Positions 34,551-43,156 of a stretch of 64,000 nt of DNA are shown piece after piece. How positions within the stretch are numbered: position 1 is the first letter of the stretch; each line of letters begins with the position of its first letter. The position numbers were made by a program, and so were the translations under genes. The notes under the pieces are model-generated. The model ran no database searches. It saw only the letters and a program-made list of their open reading frames with translations, and was not told the DNA's origin. Source of the stretch: Pseudeuparius sepicola (taxonomy: Eukaryota > Arthropoda > Insecta > Coleoptera > Anthribidae); contig OY987302.1 of NCBI GenBank assembly GCA_963920635.1, positions 37,947,500 to 38,011,499 on the forward strand, written 5' to 3'.

Positions 34551-34917
34551 AACCCGTCGTTTTACGTTTTGGTCGATTCCTAGTAATGAATAATACTAAT
34601 ATAAAAGTTGTAAAGGGTGGTCCAATTTAAATGTGCACTGACTGTTATTTTTGAGCTAAAATAAAATTTAATGTAGAATTTTATGGGGAATCTGAAAATT
34701 ATTTCAGGTTTTTTTATATGGGGGAAAGTCAAAAAGATATTAAAAAAATTGAGGGCTACTTTTATCACGGAATGTTAGTAGGTAATGACTATACAGGGAG
34801 TAGCAAAAAATTGTCGGTTCTTATTTCTGCCTTCCGGTTTGACTGGAAGTGAGTATTACTTTGACAATTATGTGATTTTTTTTGAAAATCTGGACATTTC
34901 CAAAATTTCTCGATTTT
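34551..34917. other. Intron stretch
   Basis: A MITE-type end, TATACAGGGAGTAGCAAAAA, lies at about 34790 and leads into the satellite. Nothing else is recognisable. Confidence 0.5.
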
Positions 34918-36375
34918 TATTTCGTCGCAAAAAAACACCAAAGGGAAAAATCTTATTCTTTTTGTGTAGATCAATCTCAATAAGATATTTTTGAGGGACC
35001 CGTAAGGGATGTATGGGAGTATAGAGTATACCTGCAGGGGTGGCGTGACAAACGACAGTGGCGTCGCAAAAAAAATCACAAAAAATCTGATTTTTTTGGT
35101 TAATCAATATCAGTCTCAAAGATATTTTTAGGGGACACATAGGGGATGTAGGAGTAGGTATAGAAAAAACATGTAGGGGTGCCGTGACTGGCGTGAGTAA
35201 CGACAGTGGCGTCGCAAAAGTAAAAAAAATATTTTTTTGTGTAAATCAATCTTAATCTCAATGATATTTTTGCGAGATGCAATAGTAGTAATATAGAAAA
35301 AACTGTGGGGGTGCCATGAGTAACGACAGTGGTGTCGCAAAAAATCTAAAAAAAATCTTATTTTCCTGTAAATCAATCTTAATCTCAAAGATATTTTTGG
35401 GAGACGCATAAGCAGTGTAGTAGTATAGAAAAAATCTGTAGTCAGCCTCAAAGATATTTTTAGGGGACACGTAGGGTATGTAGGAGTAGATATAGAAAAA
35501 ACCTGTAGGGGTGCCGTGAGTAACGACAGTGGCGTCGCAAAAAATCCAAGGAAAAAATCTTATTTTTGTGTAAATCAATCTTAATCTCAATTATAATTTT
35601 GGGAGATGCATAGGGGATGTGGTAATATAGAAAAAAACCTGTAGGGGGTGCCATGAGTAACGACAGTGGCGTCGCAAAAAATCCAAGAAAAAAAATATTA
35701 TTGTGTAAATCAATCTTAATCTCAAGGATATATTTGGGAGACGCATAGGGGATGTGGTAATATAGAAAAAAACCTGTAAGAGGTGCCGTGACAAAAGACA
35801 TTGGCGTCGCAAAAAATCCCAATAATCTTATTTTTGTGTAGGTAATAAATCTTAATCTCAAAGATATTTTTGGGAGACGTATAGGGGATGTGGTAATATT
35901 GAAAAATCCTGTAGGAGGTGCCGTGACGAACGAAAACGATTTTTTTGTGTAAATCAATATCAATCTCAAAGGTATTTTTGAGTGACGCATAGGTGATGTA
36001 GTAGTATAGAAGAAACCTGTAGGGGTGGTGTAACAAACAACAGTGGCATCGCAAAACATCCCAAAGAAAGATTTTTTGTGTAAATCAATCTCAATTTGAA
36101 ATATATGTTGTGGGGCTGCGTAGGAGATGTAGAAGTATTGAAAAAATCTGTGAAATGCCGTGGTAAACGATACTGTGTAAAATAATCTGGATCTCAAAGA
36201 TATTTGTGGGAAACTCGTAGGGAATGTAGGAGTATAGAAAAAACCTGTATGGGTGCCGTGACAAAAGACAGTGGCTTAGCAAAAAAATCACAAAGAAGAA
36301 AATTCTGAAATAAGTAAAGAAAAAACTTGTAGACGTGCTGTGACAAGTGACAGTGGCATCGCAAAAAAAAAATCC
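34918..36375. repeat. Satellite array, about 11 units of roughly 125 bp
   Basis: Each unit has AATCTCAAAGATATTTTTG, then GGGAGACGCATAGGGGATGT, then AGTATAGAAAAAACCTGTAG, GGGTGCCGTGA, and ACGACAGTGGCGTCGCAAAA. Unit starts can be seen near 34975, 35110, 35252, 35382, 35445, 35583, 35719, 35848, 35962, 36090 and 36190. Length varies because some units are truncated. All minus-strand open frames through it (up to 245 codons) are repeat translations, as shown by their internally repeated peptides. Confidence 0.9.
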
Positions 36376-36918
36376 GCGTAGGCGTTTATAAGCCTGCCGC
36401 GGTTTCAGCGAGGAGACAACTTGGCACCCCTCAAGTTGGTGGCGCCGAGGTCCGTACTTGTTTTTGTTTTTGGTGCACGAATGCTTATCGCGGTAAATTC
36501 AAAATTTGTTTATTGTTTTAGGCAACTGGTTAGGTAATTAGCGATCTAAATTTCACATCGAGAAAACGGTTTATTACGAACTAACTACGCAAAACATACC
36601 TACCTAACAAAAACAACAAGTTCTATTTTCTTCTGCGAAGATTCATGTGACTTCTTTAAAAAAAAGGAGGCCATGGGTTATGATTGTTTAGGTAATAGTG
36701 CTTACAACTGTTAAACTTAATACAATGGGTATTTTTCACTATTTAGTTGAACGTCATTAAAAAAATATGCGTCAATATCATACAACCAATTTTTCATTCA
36801 ATAGCTATTTTTTTAAATGAACCGTTCTCACTCAACGATTGAACATAATTTGTGCATTGTGGTGGCCCAGAGGTGCCAAACAATTTTCTAGATTTTATTT
36901 TATCAAATAACTCTATAC
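36376..36918. other. Intron stretch
   Basis: A GC-richer patch near 36380-36460 (GCCTGCCGCGGTTTCAGCG) precedes ordinary AT-rich sequence. Nothing assigned. Confidence 0.45.
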
Positions 36919-37164
36919 TACGAAAGCGTAGAGCGGCCACATTTATTTTTTATTTTTATTTATTATTTATTTTATCCTCGACACTTTTTTCTGTCAATTA
37001 TACATCGTTGACACTTTTTTCTGTCAATTATACATAATTGACACTTTGGTATCAAATACGAATATCTACCATAATTTACAGAAAAAAGTGTCAAAGATGT
37101 ATAATTGACAGAAAAAAGTGTCAAGGATAAAATAAATTTCGTGTGGCCGCTCTACGCTTTCGTA
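36919..37164. mobile_element. 246 bp foldback MITE with 6 bp flanking repeat
   Basis: The element opens TACGAAAGCGTAGAGCGGCC and closes with its reverse complement GGCCGCTCTACGCTTTCGTA. Inner arms also pair (CTCGACACTTTTTTCTGTCA against TGACAGAAAAAAGTGTCAAG), so about 90 bp on each side folds back. CTATAC lies directly outside both ends (36913-36918 and 37165-37170). A 13-16 bp TTGACACTTT(TTTCTGTCA) motif is repeated inside. No coding. Confidence 0.88.
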
Positions 37165-37227
37165 CTATACAATGTTAGTTAGTGCCTGAAAATATTTCTT
37201 TTAAAACTTATCCGGTTATATATCAAG

Positions 37228-37977
37228 CCGAATACTGGGCCATAAAGTTAATTGAAAAACCATGTTGTTTACATTATTGTAAGTGTCAAACCCCAGGAAG
37301 CGTCTTCAACGGATATCAGGTTACCCGAAAAACATGCCCTAGTTAAATATTTTTCATGTTTTGGTATTCCTAAAAATATTATTTTGGACAGCGGAAAAGA
37401 ATTTAATAATGAAACAGTTAAAGAGTTATTAAAGATGCATAAAATTAATGTTCATTTTCGAACATTTAAGAATTTTCAAAAAATCTCATTCTAATGAAAC
37501 CGATCCAGTTAATTACGTCGTTTTAGGTTACAACTCTTCAATTCATAGTTCTACGCATTATACCCCTTTCGAATTAGTCTTTGGTCATACTGACACTAGA
37601 AACCCAGAAATATTCAATACAATAGAATTCTACTCAGACTATGTAGAAAATCATAACGAAAAATTAAAACATGTCTATACGAAAATAAAAGAACAATAAA
37701 ATAATCATTTTAACAAAAACAAATAAAAAAGGCGCCGACAACCCAAACTTTAAAATAAATCAAACTGTTTTCAAAAAGAACTCTTTAAATAGAAATAAGA
37801 AAAATAACAAATTCTTAGGTCCCCACAAAATAATAGAACTTTTAGAACACAATAAAGTGAAAATTCAAAATAATAAAACTAACAAAATTGAAACTATACA
37901 TATTAAAACCACGTTTGTTTATAAGTTCTACCAGCCTACAAACAGAGGAATAGCCTCGAGAACACCTGCAGTCCGCA
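37228..37977 (+). pseudogene. Older Ty3/gypsy element, integrase C-terminal relic
   Basis: Three broken frames read as one integrase tail. 37252-37494 has FSCFGIPKNIILDSGKEFNN, i.e. the region of the second catalytic aspartate. 37448-37699 has NYVVLGYNSSIHSSTHYTPF and ELVFGHTD after a frame change and loss of the segment between. 37740-37960 has RNKKNNKFLGPHKIIELLEH, the C-terminal domain. Reverse transcriptase and everything upstream are missing. The young errantivirus is inserted just after this relic, at 37978. The continuation lies at 44819 and beyond. Confidence 0.72.
37974..37977. repeat. Target-site duplication CGCA (left)
   Basis: CGCA directly precedes the left LTR and CGCA directly follows the right LTR at 44819-44822. 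Four bases is the normal duplication for Ty3/gypsy integrases. Confidence 0.93.
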
Positions 37978-38174
37978 AGTTATGTTCATCGACCCCACAG
38001 CACACCGACCTGGACGAAAACCCCGAATCAGCGGAATCAGCTTTTTATTTTTCGTACACCGCATTTCCAATTTATATAAATATCGCGACCGCAATTAATC
38101 GATCAGTAATAGTTTATACCCTACGTTCAATAAACCTTTTTAAAAACGAAGATTTTCGACCCCGGAACATAACT
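37978..38174 (+). repeat. 5' LTR, 197 bp
   Basis: Starts AGTTATGTTC and ends GAACATAACT, a perfect 10 bp terminal inverted repeat of the AGT..ACT kind used by errantiviruses. TATATAAATA near 38073-38082 is the likely TATA element, and AATAAA at 38129-38134 the likely poly(A) signal. No base difference from the 3' LTR was seen when the two were compared by eye. Confidence 0.95.
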
Positions 38175-38191
38175 GGCGCTGCGAACAGGAT
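38174..38191 (+). promoter_or_regulatory. Primer-binding site, tRNA-Ser-like
   Basis: TGGCGCTGCGAACAGGAT begins with the last T of the LTR. It resembles the complement of the 3' end of an insect serine tRNA (two differences from the one I recall). Serine tRNA priming is known for several errantiviruses. The tRNA match is from memory and should be verified. Confidence 0.65.
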
Positions 38192-38326
38192 AGCTGCACG
38201 GAATCCAAAGGAGGATCATCGGTTCGTCTCAACGATTTGGCAGTTATCAACGACCTGGGAGAAGAAACCTGTGCAGAGATTGGAGAACCATACGGCAGGG
38301 ATGTCCAGAGCGATTCTTCTTGTCCT

Positions 38327-38332
38327 GTAAGT
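38327..38332 (+). promoter_or_regulatory. Candidate splice donor in the leader
   Basis: GTAAGT, a consensus donor, lies 16 nt before the gag start codon. A donor here would remove gag and pol from the env message, as known for errantiviruses. The matching acceptor candidate is at 43139-43140. Use is inferred, not shown. Confidence 0.45.
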
Positions 38333-38348
38333 TCACTTCCTTTTTCTC

Positions 38349-39602
38349 ATGAGTTCTGATTACCCTGAAGGTTCATTATTAGAAGATTTAGCTCATTTTT
38401 CTATTACTCCAAAAGCTCCTAAACAAAAACCTCGTTTTAAACCATATTCTAAAAATTTATCTGAAGATTTAAAAAACCCTCAAATTTTAATTTCTCAGCC
38501 CTCAACTTCAAAAACTCAAGAAATGGCTTTAACAAATACCGACATTAATAATTTGTGCAACACTCTTCCAGAATATAAACCGGGAGATAACCTCTCCACA
38601 TTTATAAATTCAGTTGATAATTTAATTGCTTTTTTCACTCAACAAGGTGCTAATGCCACTCAACTATATATAATTAACACTCATATCGTTTCCAAAATTA
38701 AAAATGAGGCTCGTGATTTCTTAAATTTACACAATAAAACTTCTTGGGCAGAAATAAAGCCCCTTTTACTCCAAAAATATGGCGACCGTCGCACAGAAGA
38801 AATTTTATTAACACAATTAACCACCACAGTTCAAAAGCGTTCTGAATCTTATGATGACTATTACAACCGAATAACTTTAGCACTTAATGATCTTTTACAG
38901 CATGTTTCTTTACATGAAAATAACGCTCAGGCAATCGAGTTTAAAGCTTCGTTTTTCAGAAAACAAGCCCTTAGAACATTTTGTACTGGCATAAACAATC
39001 CCTATTGCGATCATTTATCTCATTTTGAATTAAACTCTCTCGACGAAGCACTTCAAAAATGCATAGCTTTAGATAACCACAAACAGCAACAGCAATATAT
39101 GTCTTATCTTAAATCTACCACCTATCCCCGCGATTATCAAAGAAACAGTCAACCTACCACTACCAATCGCCCTACTAATCAAAATCCTCAACCACCTCGC
39201 AACCCACAACCTAATCATAATACGAATATGAACCCAAATTTTAATCAACAATTCCCTCAAAACTTTAATCAAGGTCCTTCAAACTCACCTAGAAATTTTG
39301 GCAACACAAATAGGCCCATTCCTCAAAGACAAAACCCTCCACCTAATAGACAAGTATTCAGCCCACCATCTAATAGACCCAACAATAATTACTTCCAAAA
39401 TCAATATCGTCCAACTCCAACTCCCATGTCCATAACTTCAAAATTGCCGTCACAGCAAACTTACAAACCAACCCCAATGTCCACACGTACTTTCCATAAT
39501 AATATAGAATGCGATTCCAATTTAGAAACCGAAGAATACTTTTCCGAAAATTTTCGAGAACAAGCCTCGGAATCTCCTCCCAATCCCGAATTATCGAATT
39601 AA
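38349..39602 (+). CDS. gag: Errantivirus Gag
   Basis: 417 codons from an ATG to TAA, intact. The middle third (about residues 65-255) is the alpha-helical capsid-like region, with NNLCNTLPEYKPGDN at its head and LQKCIALDNHKQQQQ at its end. The last 150 residues are low-complexity and rich in Asn, Pro and Gln (NPNFNQQFPQNFNQGP). No CCHC zinc knuckle is visible, so RNA binding would depend on another feature. The 3' end overlaps pol by 94 nt in the -1 frame. Gag is the structural protein that would form the particle. The start follows a T-rich stretch 16 nt after a possible splice donor. Confidence 0.92.
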   Translation: MSSDYPEGSLLEDLAHFSITPKAPKQKPRFKPYSKNLSEDLKNPQILISQPSTSKTQEMALTNTDINNLCNTLPEYKPGDNLSTFINSVDNLIAFFTQQGANATQLYIINTHIVSKIKNEARDFLNLHNKTSWAEIKPLLLQKYGDRRTEEILLTQLTTTVQKRSESYDDYYNRITLALNDLLQHVSLHENNAQAIEFKASFFRKQALRTFCTGINNPYCDHLSHFELNSLDEALQKCIALDNHKQQQQYMSYLKSTTYPRDYQRNSQPTTTNRPTNQNPQPPRNPQPNHNTNMNPNFNQQFPQNFNQGPSNSPRNFGNTNRPIPQRQNPPPNRQVFSPPSNRPNNNYFQNQYRPTPTPMSITSKLPSQQTYKPTPMSTRTFHNNIECDSNLETEEYFSENFREQASESPPNPELSN

Positions 39603-42600
39603 ATAATATTTCAAAAGCCACCAAACTTCCATTTTTCTATCTCCCTTATTCTAATCTTAAAGTATTAATAGATTCTGGTGGATCCGATACTGTAATAACT
39701 CCCGAAGCTGCACGAAATTTCGATCCAAGATATCAATTTTTTGAACCCTTTACTCTTATTTCTATGAAAACTCCTAAAACCTACTCCGAAAACCTTTATT
39801 TTCCCGTTTTTAACGAAATTGGCATTGATCAACCGTTTATAGTTAGAATTGCCGACTGGCACAATGATTTCGATATTCTTTTAGGTACTGGTGAACTCGA
39901 CCAATTAGGTGCAAATATAGATTATGAAACTCATATATTTTCTATTCGTAAATTAGGCGTTTCCGTTCCATTTGAAGTTATATATCGTTCGAATAATCGA
40001 CTCCGTATCCCAGTAAATATCAATAATGGTGAAGTTGTACTCCCAGAAATTACCCTTGATAACCAAACTGTACTCCCAATTTCAATACACCATGCCAATG
40101 ATGGGTTTGTAGAAATACCACAACCAGAAAATTTAAATATTGACTTCCCTGAACCAATATCTGTTTATCCACTATCCGATTTTGAAGAATTATCACCTCC
40201 CTTCTCCAATAACTCATTTGATCCCAACTCTATTCGAACAAAACATCTGAATTCCGAAGAAAAGCAAAAAATTCTTGATCTATGTCATAAATTTAAAGAT
40301 ATTTTTTACAATGAATCATCTGATCTGTCATTTACTAGTTCTGTCAAACACGAAATCCGCACAAAAGACGAAACTCCTATTTTTTCCCGTTCTTTCCGAC
40401 ATCCTAAAGTCATGCAAAGCGAAATTTCTTCCCAAATTGATAAACTCTTAGAACAAAATATAATCCGACCTTCAATTTCCCCTTATTCTTCGCCCGTTTG
40501 GATCGTTCCAAAGAAAATGGATGCATCCGGTAAACGCAAGTTTCGCATGGTTATAGACTATCGCAAACTAAACGATAATACGGTTGAAGACAAATATCCC
40601 CTTCCCCGCATCGACGAAATACTTGACAATTTAGGCAAATGCACATACTTCACAACCCTCGACTTAGCCCAAGGTTTTCACCAAATTGAAGTACACCCCA
40701 ACTCCGTTGAAAAAACCGCCTTCACAGTTCCCAATGGCCACTTCGAATATACAAGAATGCCGTTTGGTCTAAAAAACGCCCCAGCGACCTTCCAACGCAT
40801 GATGGATGAAATTCTAAGAGAATACCTTTACAAATCATGTTTTGTCTATATGGATGACGTCATTATATTTTCCAAATCTTTACAAGAACATCTTATACAT
40901 ATAAAATCCATCTTTCAAAAATTCCGTGAAGTAAACCTAAAAATTCAACTCGACAAATCTGAATTCCTAAACAAAGAAGTAGCTTTCCTTGGCCACGTGA
41001 TTACTCCCGAAGGCATTAAACCCAATCCAAACAAAATATCCGCAATCCAAAACTTCCCCATTCCTAAAACTACTAAGGAAATTAAAAGTTTCTTGGGACT
41101 AATAGGCTATTATCGCCGCTTCATTCCTAATTTCTCAAAAATGACAACACCCATGACACGTTGTTTACGAAAAGACACCAAAATTGAAATTGACCACCCT
41201 CAATATATAGATTGTTTTGAAAAATGTAAATCCGCTCTAAGTAACTCCCCAATTCTCCAATACCCTGACTTTTCTCTACCTTTTACACTAACTACTGACG
41301 CCTCTAACGTTGCTATTGGCTCTGTCCTATCCCAAAAAGGAAAACCAATCGCTTACTACTCCCGCACCCTTATTACCGCAGAACGAAACTACTCCACAAT
41401 CGAGAAAGAACTCCTTGCAATCATAGAATCCTGTAAACATTTCCGGCCCTATCTTTTTGGTGTAAAATTCACCATAGAAACCGATCACAACCCCTTAGTC
41501 TGGCTCTATAAAATTAAGGAACCCCATTCTCGTCTCGCCCGGTGGAAACTCAAATTAGAAGAATATAATTTTGAAATTGTATATCGCAAAGGTAAAGAAA
41601 ATTTTGTAGCCGACGCTCTTTCCCGTATCGAACTCAATATGCATGAATTAGACTCGATCTGTGTAAATCCTCCCTCACATGACGATGACTTTAATATTGA
41701 CGACTTTATTAACGAAACTTATGAAAAACAAACTGGACTATCCACACAACACTCCACACACGAAAACCCTATTGCAACTATTCCATTTTCCGAAGAACCC
41801 ATTAATTATTTTCCTAATCAAATTATCTTAAAATTTGGAAACAAACATGACGTTCAATACATCCTTAAATTCAAAAGTAAACACCAATATTACGTAACTC
41901 TTACTGAAAAAGATTGGAAAAATGACATTAAAAACACTCTCCATTCTAGAATATCTCCTAATCAACGCTACCATATCCTCACAGAACAAACGGATATCCA
42001 AAAATTTATATCTGAATATGTCCGCAATACTTTTAATGAAACCGTTCGTATCTCTTTCTGCTCTAAACAAACTCAAGACATAGAGAATCCCGATAAACAA
42101 CTTCAATGTGTTCAAGATTACCACAAGCAAAATCATAATGGCATACTCGAAACTCTCAATCACTTAAAACTCCATTATTATTGGCCAAATATGCGCACTA
42201 CGATTTCCGATTATATTAATAAATGCGATATATGCCTCCGAAATAAATATGAAAGACACCCTTATAAACTTCCCTTCAAAGGCCCCCTATTAGGACAAAA
42301 ACCTTTTGATATTATCCACATAGACACCTTTTGCTGTAATCGTCAAAGTTTTCTAACAATCATAGATTCATTTTCCAAATACGCTCAAGTTTACAATATA
42401 CAAGACAAAATGAATATATCCATTCTCAGCAAATTACGTCATTACTTTTCTCATCACAATTATCCGCGCAAAATTGTCTGTGACGAAGGAACTGAATTTT
42501 CCAATAATCTCTTTAAAGAATTTTGTAAACTCCACAAAATAGAACTCCATTTTACCACAGTTAATAATCCTAACTCTAACAGTCCTATCGAACGATTCCA

Positions 42601-42847
42601 TTCCACATTTACAGAAAAACTGCGCGTTATGCAAGATGAACGACCTAGAGAATATTTCCAAGACCTAATCACCCACTGTGTCCTTATTTATAACCAATCC
42701 ATCCACTCAGCTACTGGCTACTCCCCTTTCTCAATCCTCTACGGCCCCTATATCGAAGAAATACAATTCGACGACGACTTACCTATTTATGAAAAATATA
42801 ATCAACGACATAAAGATGAACTCCGCCCTTTTATTGATTCCCTTTAA
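39509..42847 (+). CDS. pol: Errantivirus Pol (protease, reverse transcriptase, RNase H, integrase)
   Basis: A 1112-codon frame, entered by -1 shift from gag; its nominal first codon lies inside gag and is probably not used. Domains in order: aspartic protease with LIDSGGSD near residue 55; reverse transcriptase with VIDYRKLND, TTLDLAQGFHQ, MPFGLKNAPATFQ and YMDD at residues 447-450; RNase H with TTDASNVAIGSVL and TDHNPLVWL; integrase with an HHCC zinc module (CDICL at its end) and the catalytic blocks HIDTF, CDEGTEF and SPIERFHS. All catalytic residues I checked are present. The frame closes at TAA 42845-42847, but the same frame continues open to 43156 with integrase-tail-like text, so this stop looks like a break. 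Confidence 0.93.
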   Translation: MRFQFRNRRILFRKFSRTSLGISSQSRIIELNNISKATKLPFFYLPYSNLKVLIDSGGSDTVITPEAARNFDPRYQFFEPFTLISMKTPKTYSENLYFPVFNEIGIDQPFIVRIADWHNDFDILLGTGELDQLGANIDYETHIFSIRKLGVSVPFEVIYRSNNRLRIPVNINNGEVVLPEITLDNQTVLPISIHHANDGFVEIPQPENLNIDFPEPISVYPLSDFEELSPPFSNNSFDPNSIRTKHLNSEEKQKILDLCHKFKDIFYNESSDLSFTSSVKHEIRTKDETPIFSRSFRHPKVMQSEISSQIDKLLEQNIIRPSISPYSSPVWIVPKKMDASGKRKFRMVIDYRKLNDNTVEDKYPLPRIDEILDNLGKCTYFTTLDLAQGFHQIEVHPNSVEKTAFTVPNGHFEYTRMPFGLKNAPATFQRMMDEILREYLYKSCFVYMDDVIIFSKSLQEHLIHIKSIFQKFREVNLKIQLDKSEFLNKEVAFLGHVITPEGIKPNPNKISAIQNFPIPKTTKEIKSFLGLIGYYRRFIPNFSKMTTPMTRCLRKDTKIEIDHPQYIDCFEKCKSALSNSPILQYPDFSLPFTLTTDASNVAIGSVLSQKGKPIAYYSRTLITAERNYSTIEKELLAIIESCKHFRPYLFGVKFTIETDHNPLVWLYKIKEPHSRLARWKLKLEEYNFEIVYRKGKENFVADALSRIELNMHELDSICVNPPSHDDDFNIDDFINETYEKQTGLSTQHSTHENPIATIPFSEEPINYFPNQIILKFGNKHDVQYILKFKSKHQYYVTLTEKDWKNDIKNTLHSRISPNQRYHILTEQTDIQKFISEYVRNTFNETVRISFCSKQTQDIENPDKQLQCVQDYHKQNHNGILETLNHLKLHYYWPNMRTTISDYINKCDICLRNKYERHPYKLPFKGPLLGQKPFDIIHIDTFCCNRQSFLTIIDSFSKYAQVYNIQDKMNISILSKLRHYFSHHNYPRKIVCDEGTEFSNNLFKEFCKLHKIELHFTTVNNPNSNSPIERFHSTFTEKLRVMQDERPREYFQDLITHCVLIYNQSIHSATGYSPFSILYGPYIEEIQFDDDLPIYEKYNQRHKDELRPFIDSL
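39548..39554 (+). promoter_or_regulatory. Putative -1 ribosomal frameshift site A AAT TTT
   Basis: In the gag frame the bases read A AAT TTT, an X XXY YYZ heptamer, and it lies inside the 94 nt gag-pol overlap (39509-39602). A one-base backward slip here enters the pol frame. A downstream stimulatory structure was not established by eye. Confidence 0.65.
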
Positions 42848-43156
42848 ACTAAACTTCACGAAAAAGAAACCCGCATTTTAGAAAACCGCAACAAAAATCT
42901 ACCAGATCCCACTCCTACTCCAGAACAAGGACAAACCGTGTACCTTTCCAAAAACACTCGTAACAAACTCGACGCACCCTATATACCCGCTACTGTTACC
43001 TCTACTGACAATACAAAAATTAAAGTCTTAACTACTAAGAATAAACCCACTAACTCTCATCCTAGAAAAATCAAACGCTTACGCAAACCTCCCTTGTTAC
43101 AGAAACACCCTCCTAATAACCAACTGCCTGGCCCTTCAAGTGCACCCGATCCCTAA
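42848..43156 (+). pseudogene. pol: Pol C-terminal extension beyond an in-frame stop
   Basis: Directly after the TAA the same frame stays open for 102 codons. It reads as the integrase C-terminal domain (GQTVYLSKNTRNKLDAPYI, then a basic tail KIKRLRKPP) and ends 17 nt inside env. The content is what would be expected as the natural end of pol, so the stop at 42845 separates it from the catalytic part. Whether the truncated integrase can work is unknown. Confidence 0.75.
43138..43140 (+). promoter_or_regulatory. Candidate splice acceptor for env
   Basis: CTGCCTGGCCCTTCAAG ends in AG at 43139-43140, at the head of the env frame. The pyrimidine content is moderate. It fits the known production of errantivirus Env from a spliced message. 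Confidence 0.45.

Noticed and set aside
35460..36197. 245-codon minus-strand open frame and its neighbours (34789-36291)
   Set aside because: The peptides repeat the same blocks every about 40 residues, because they translate the satellite array; frames open by chance in a T-rich repeat.
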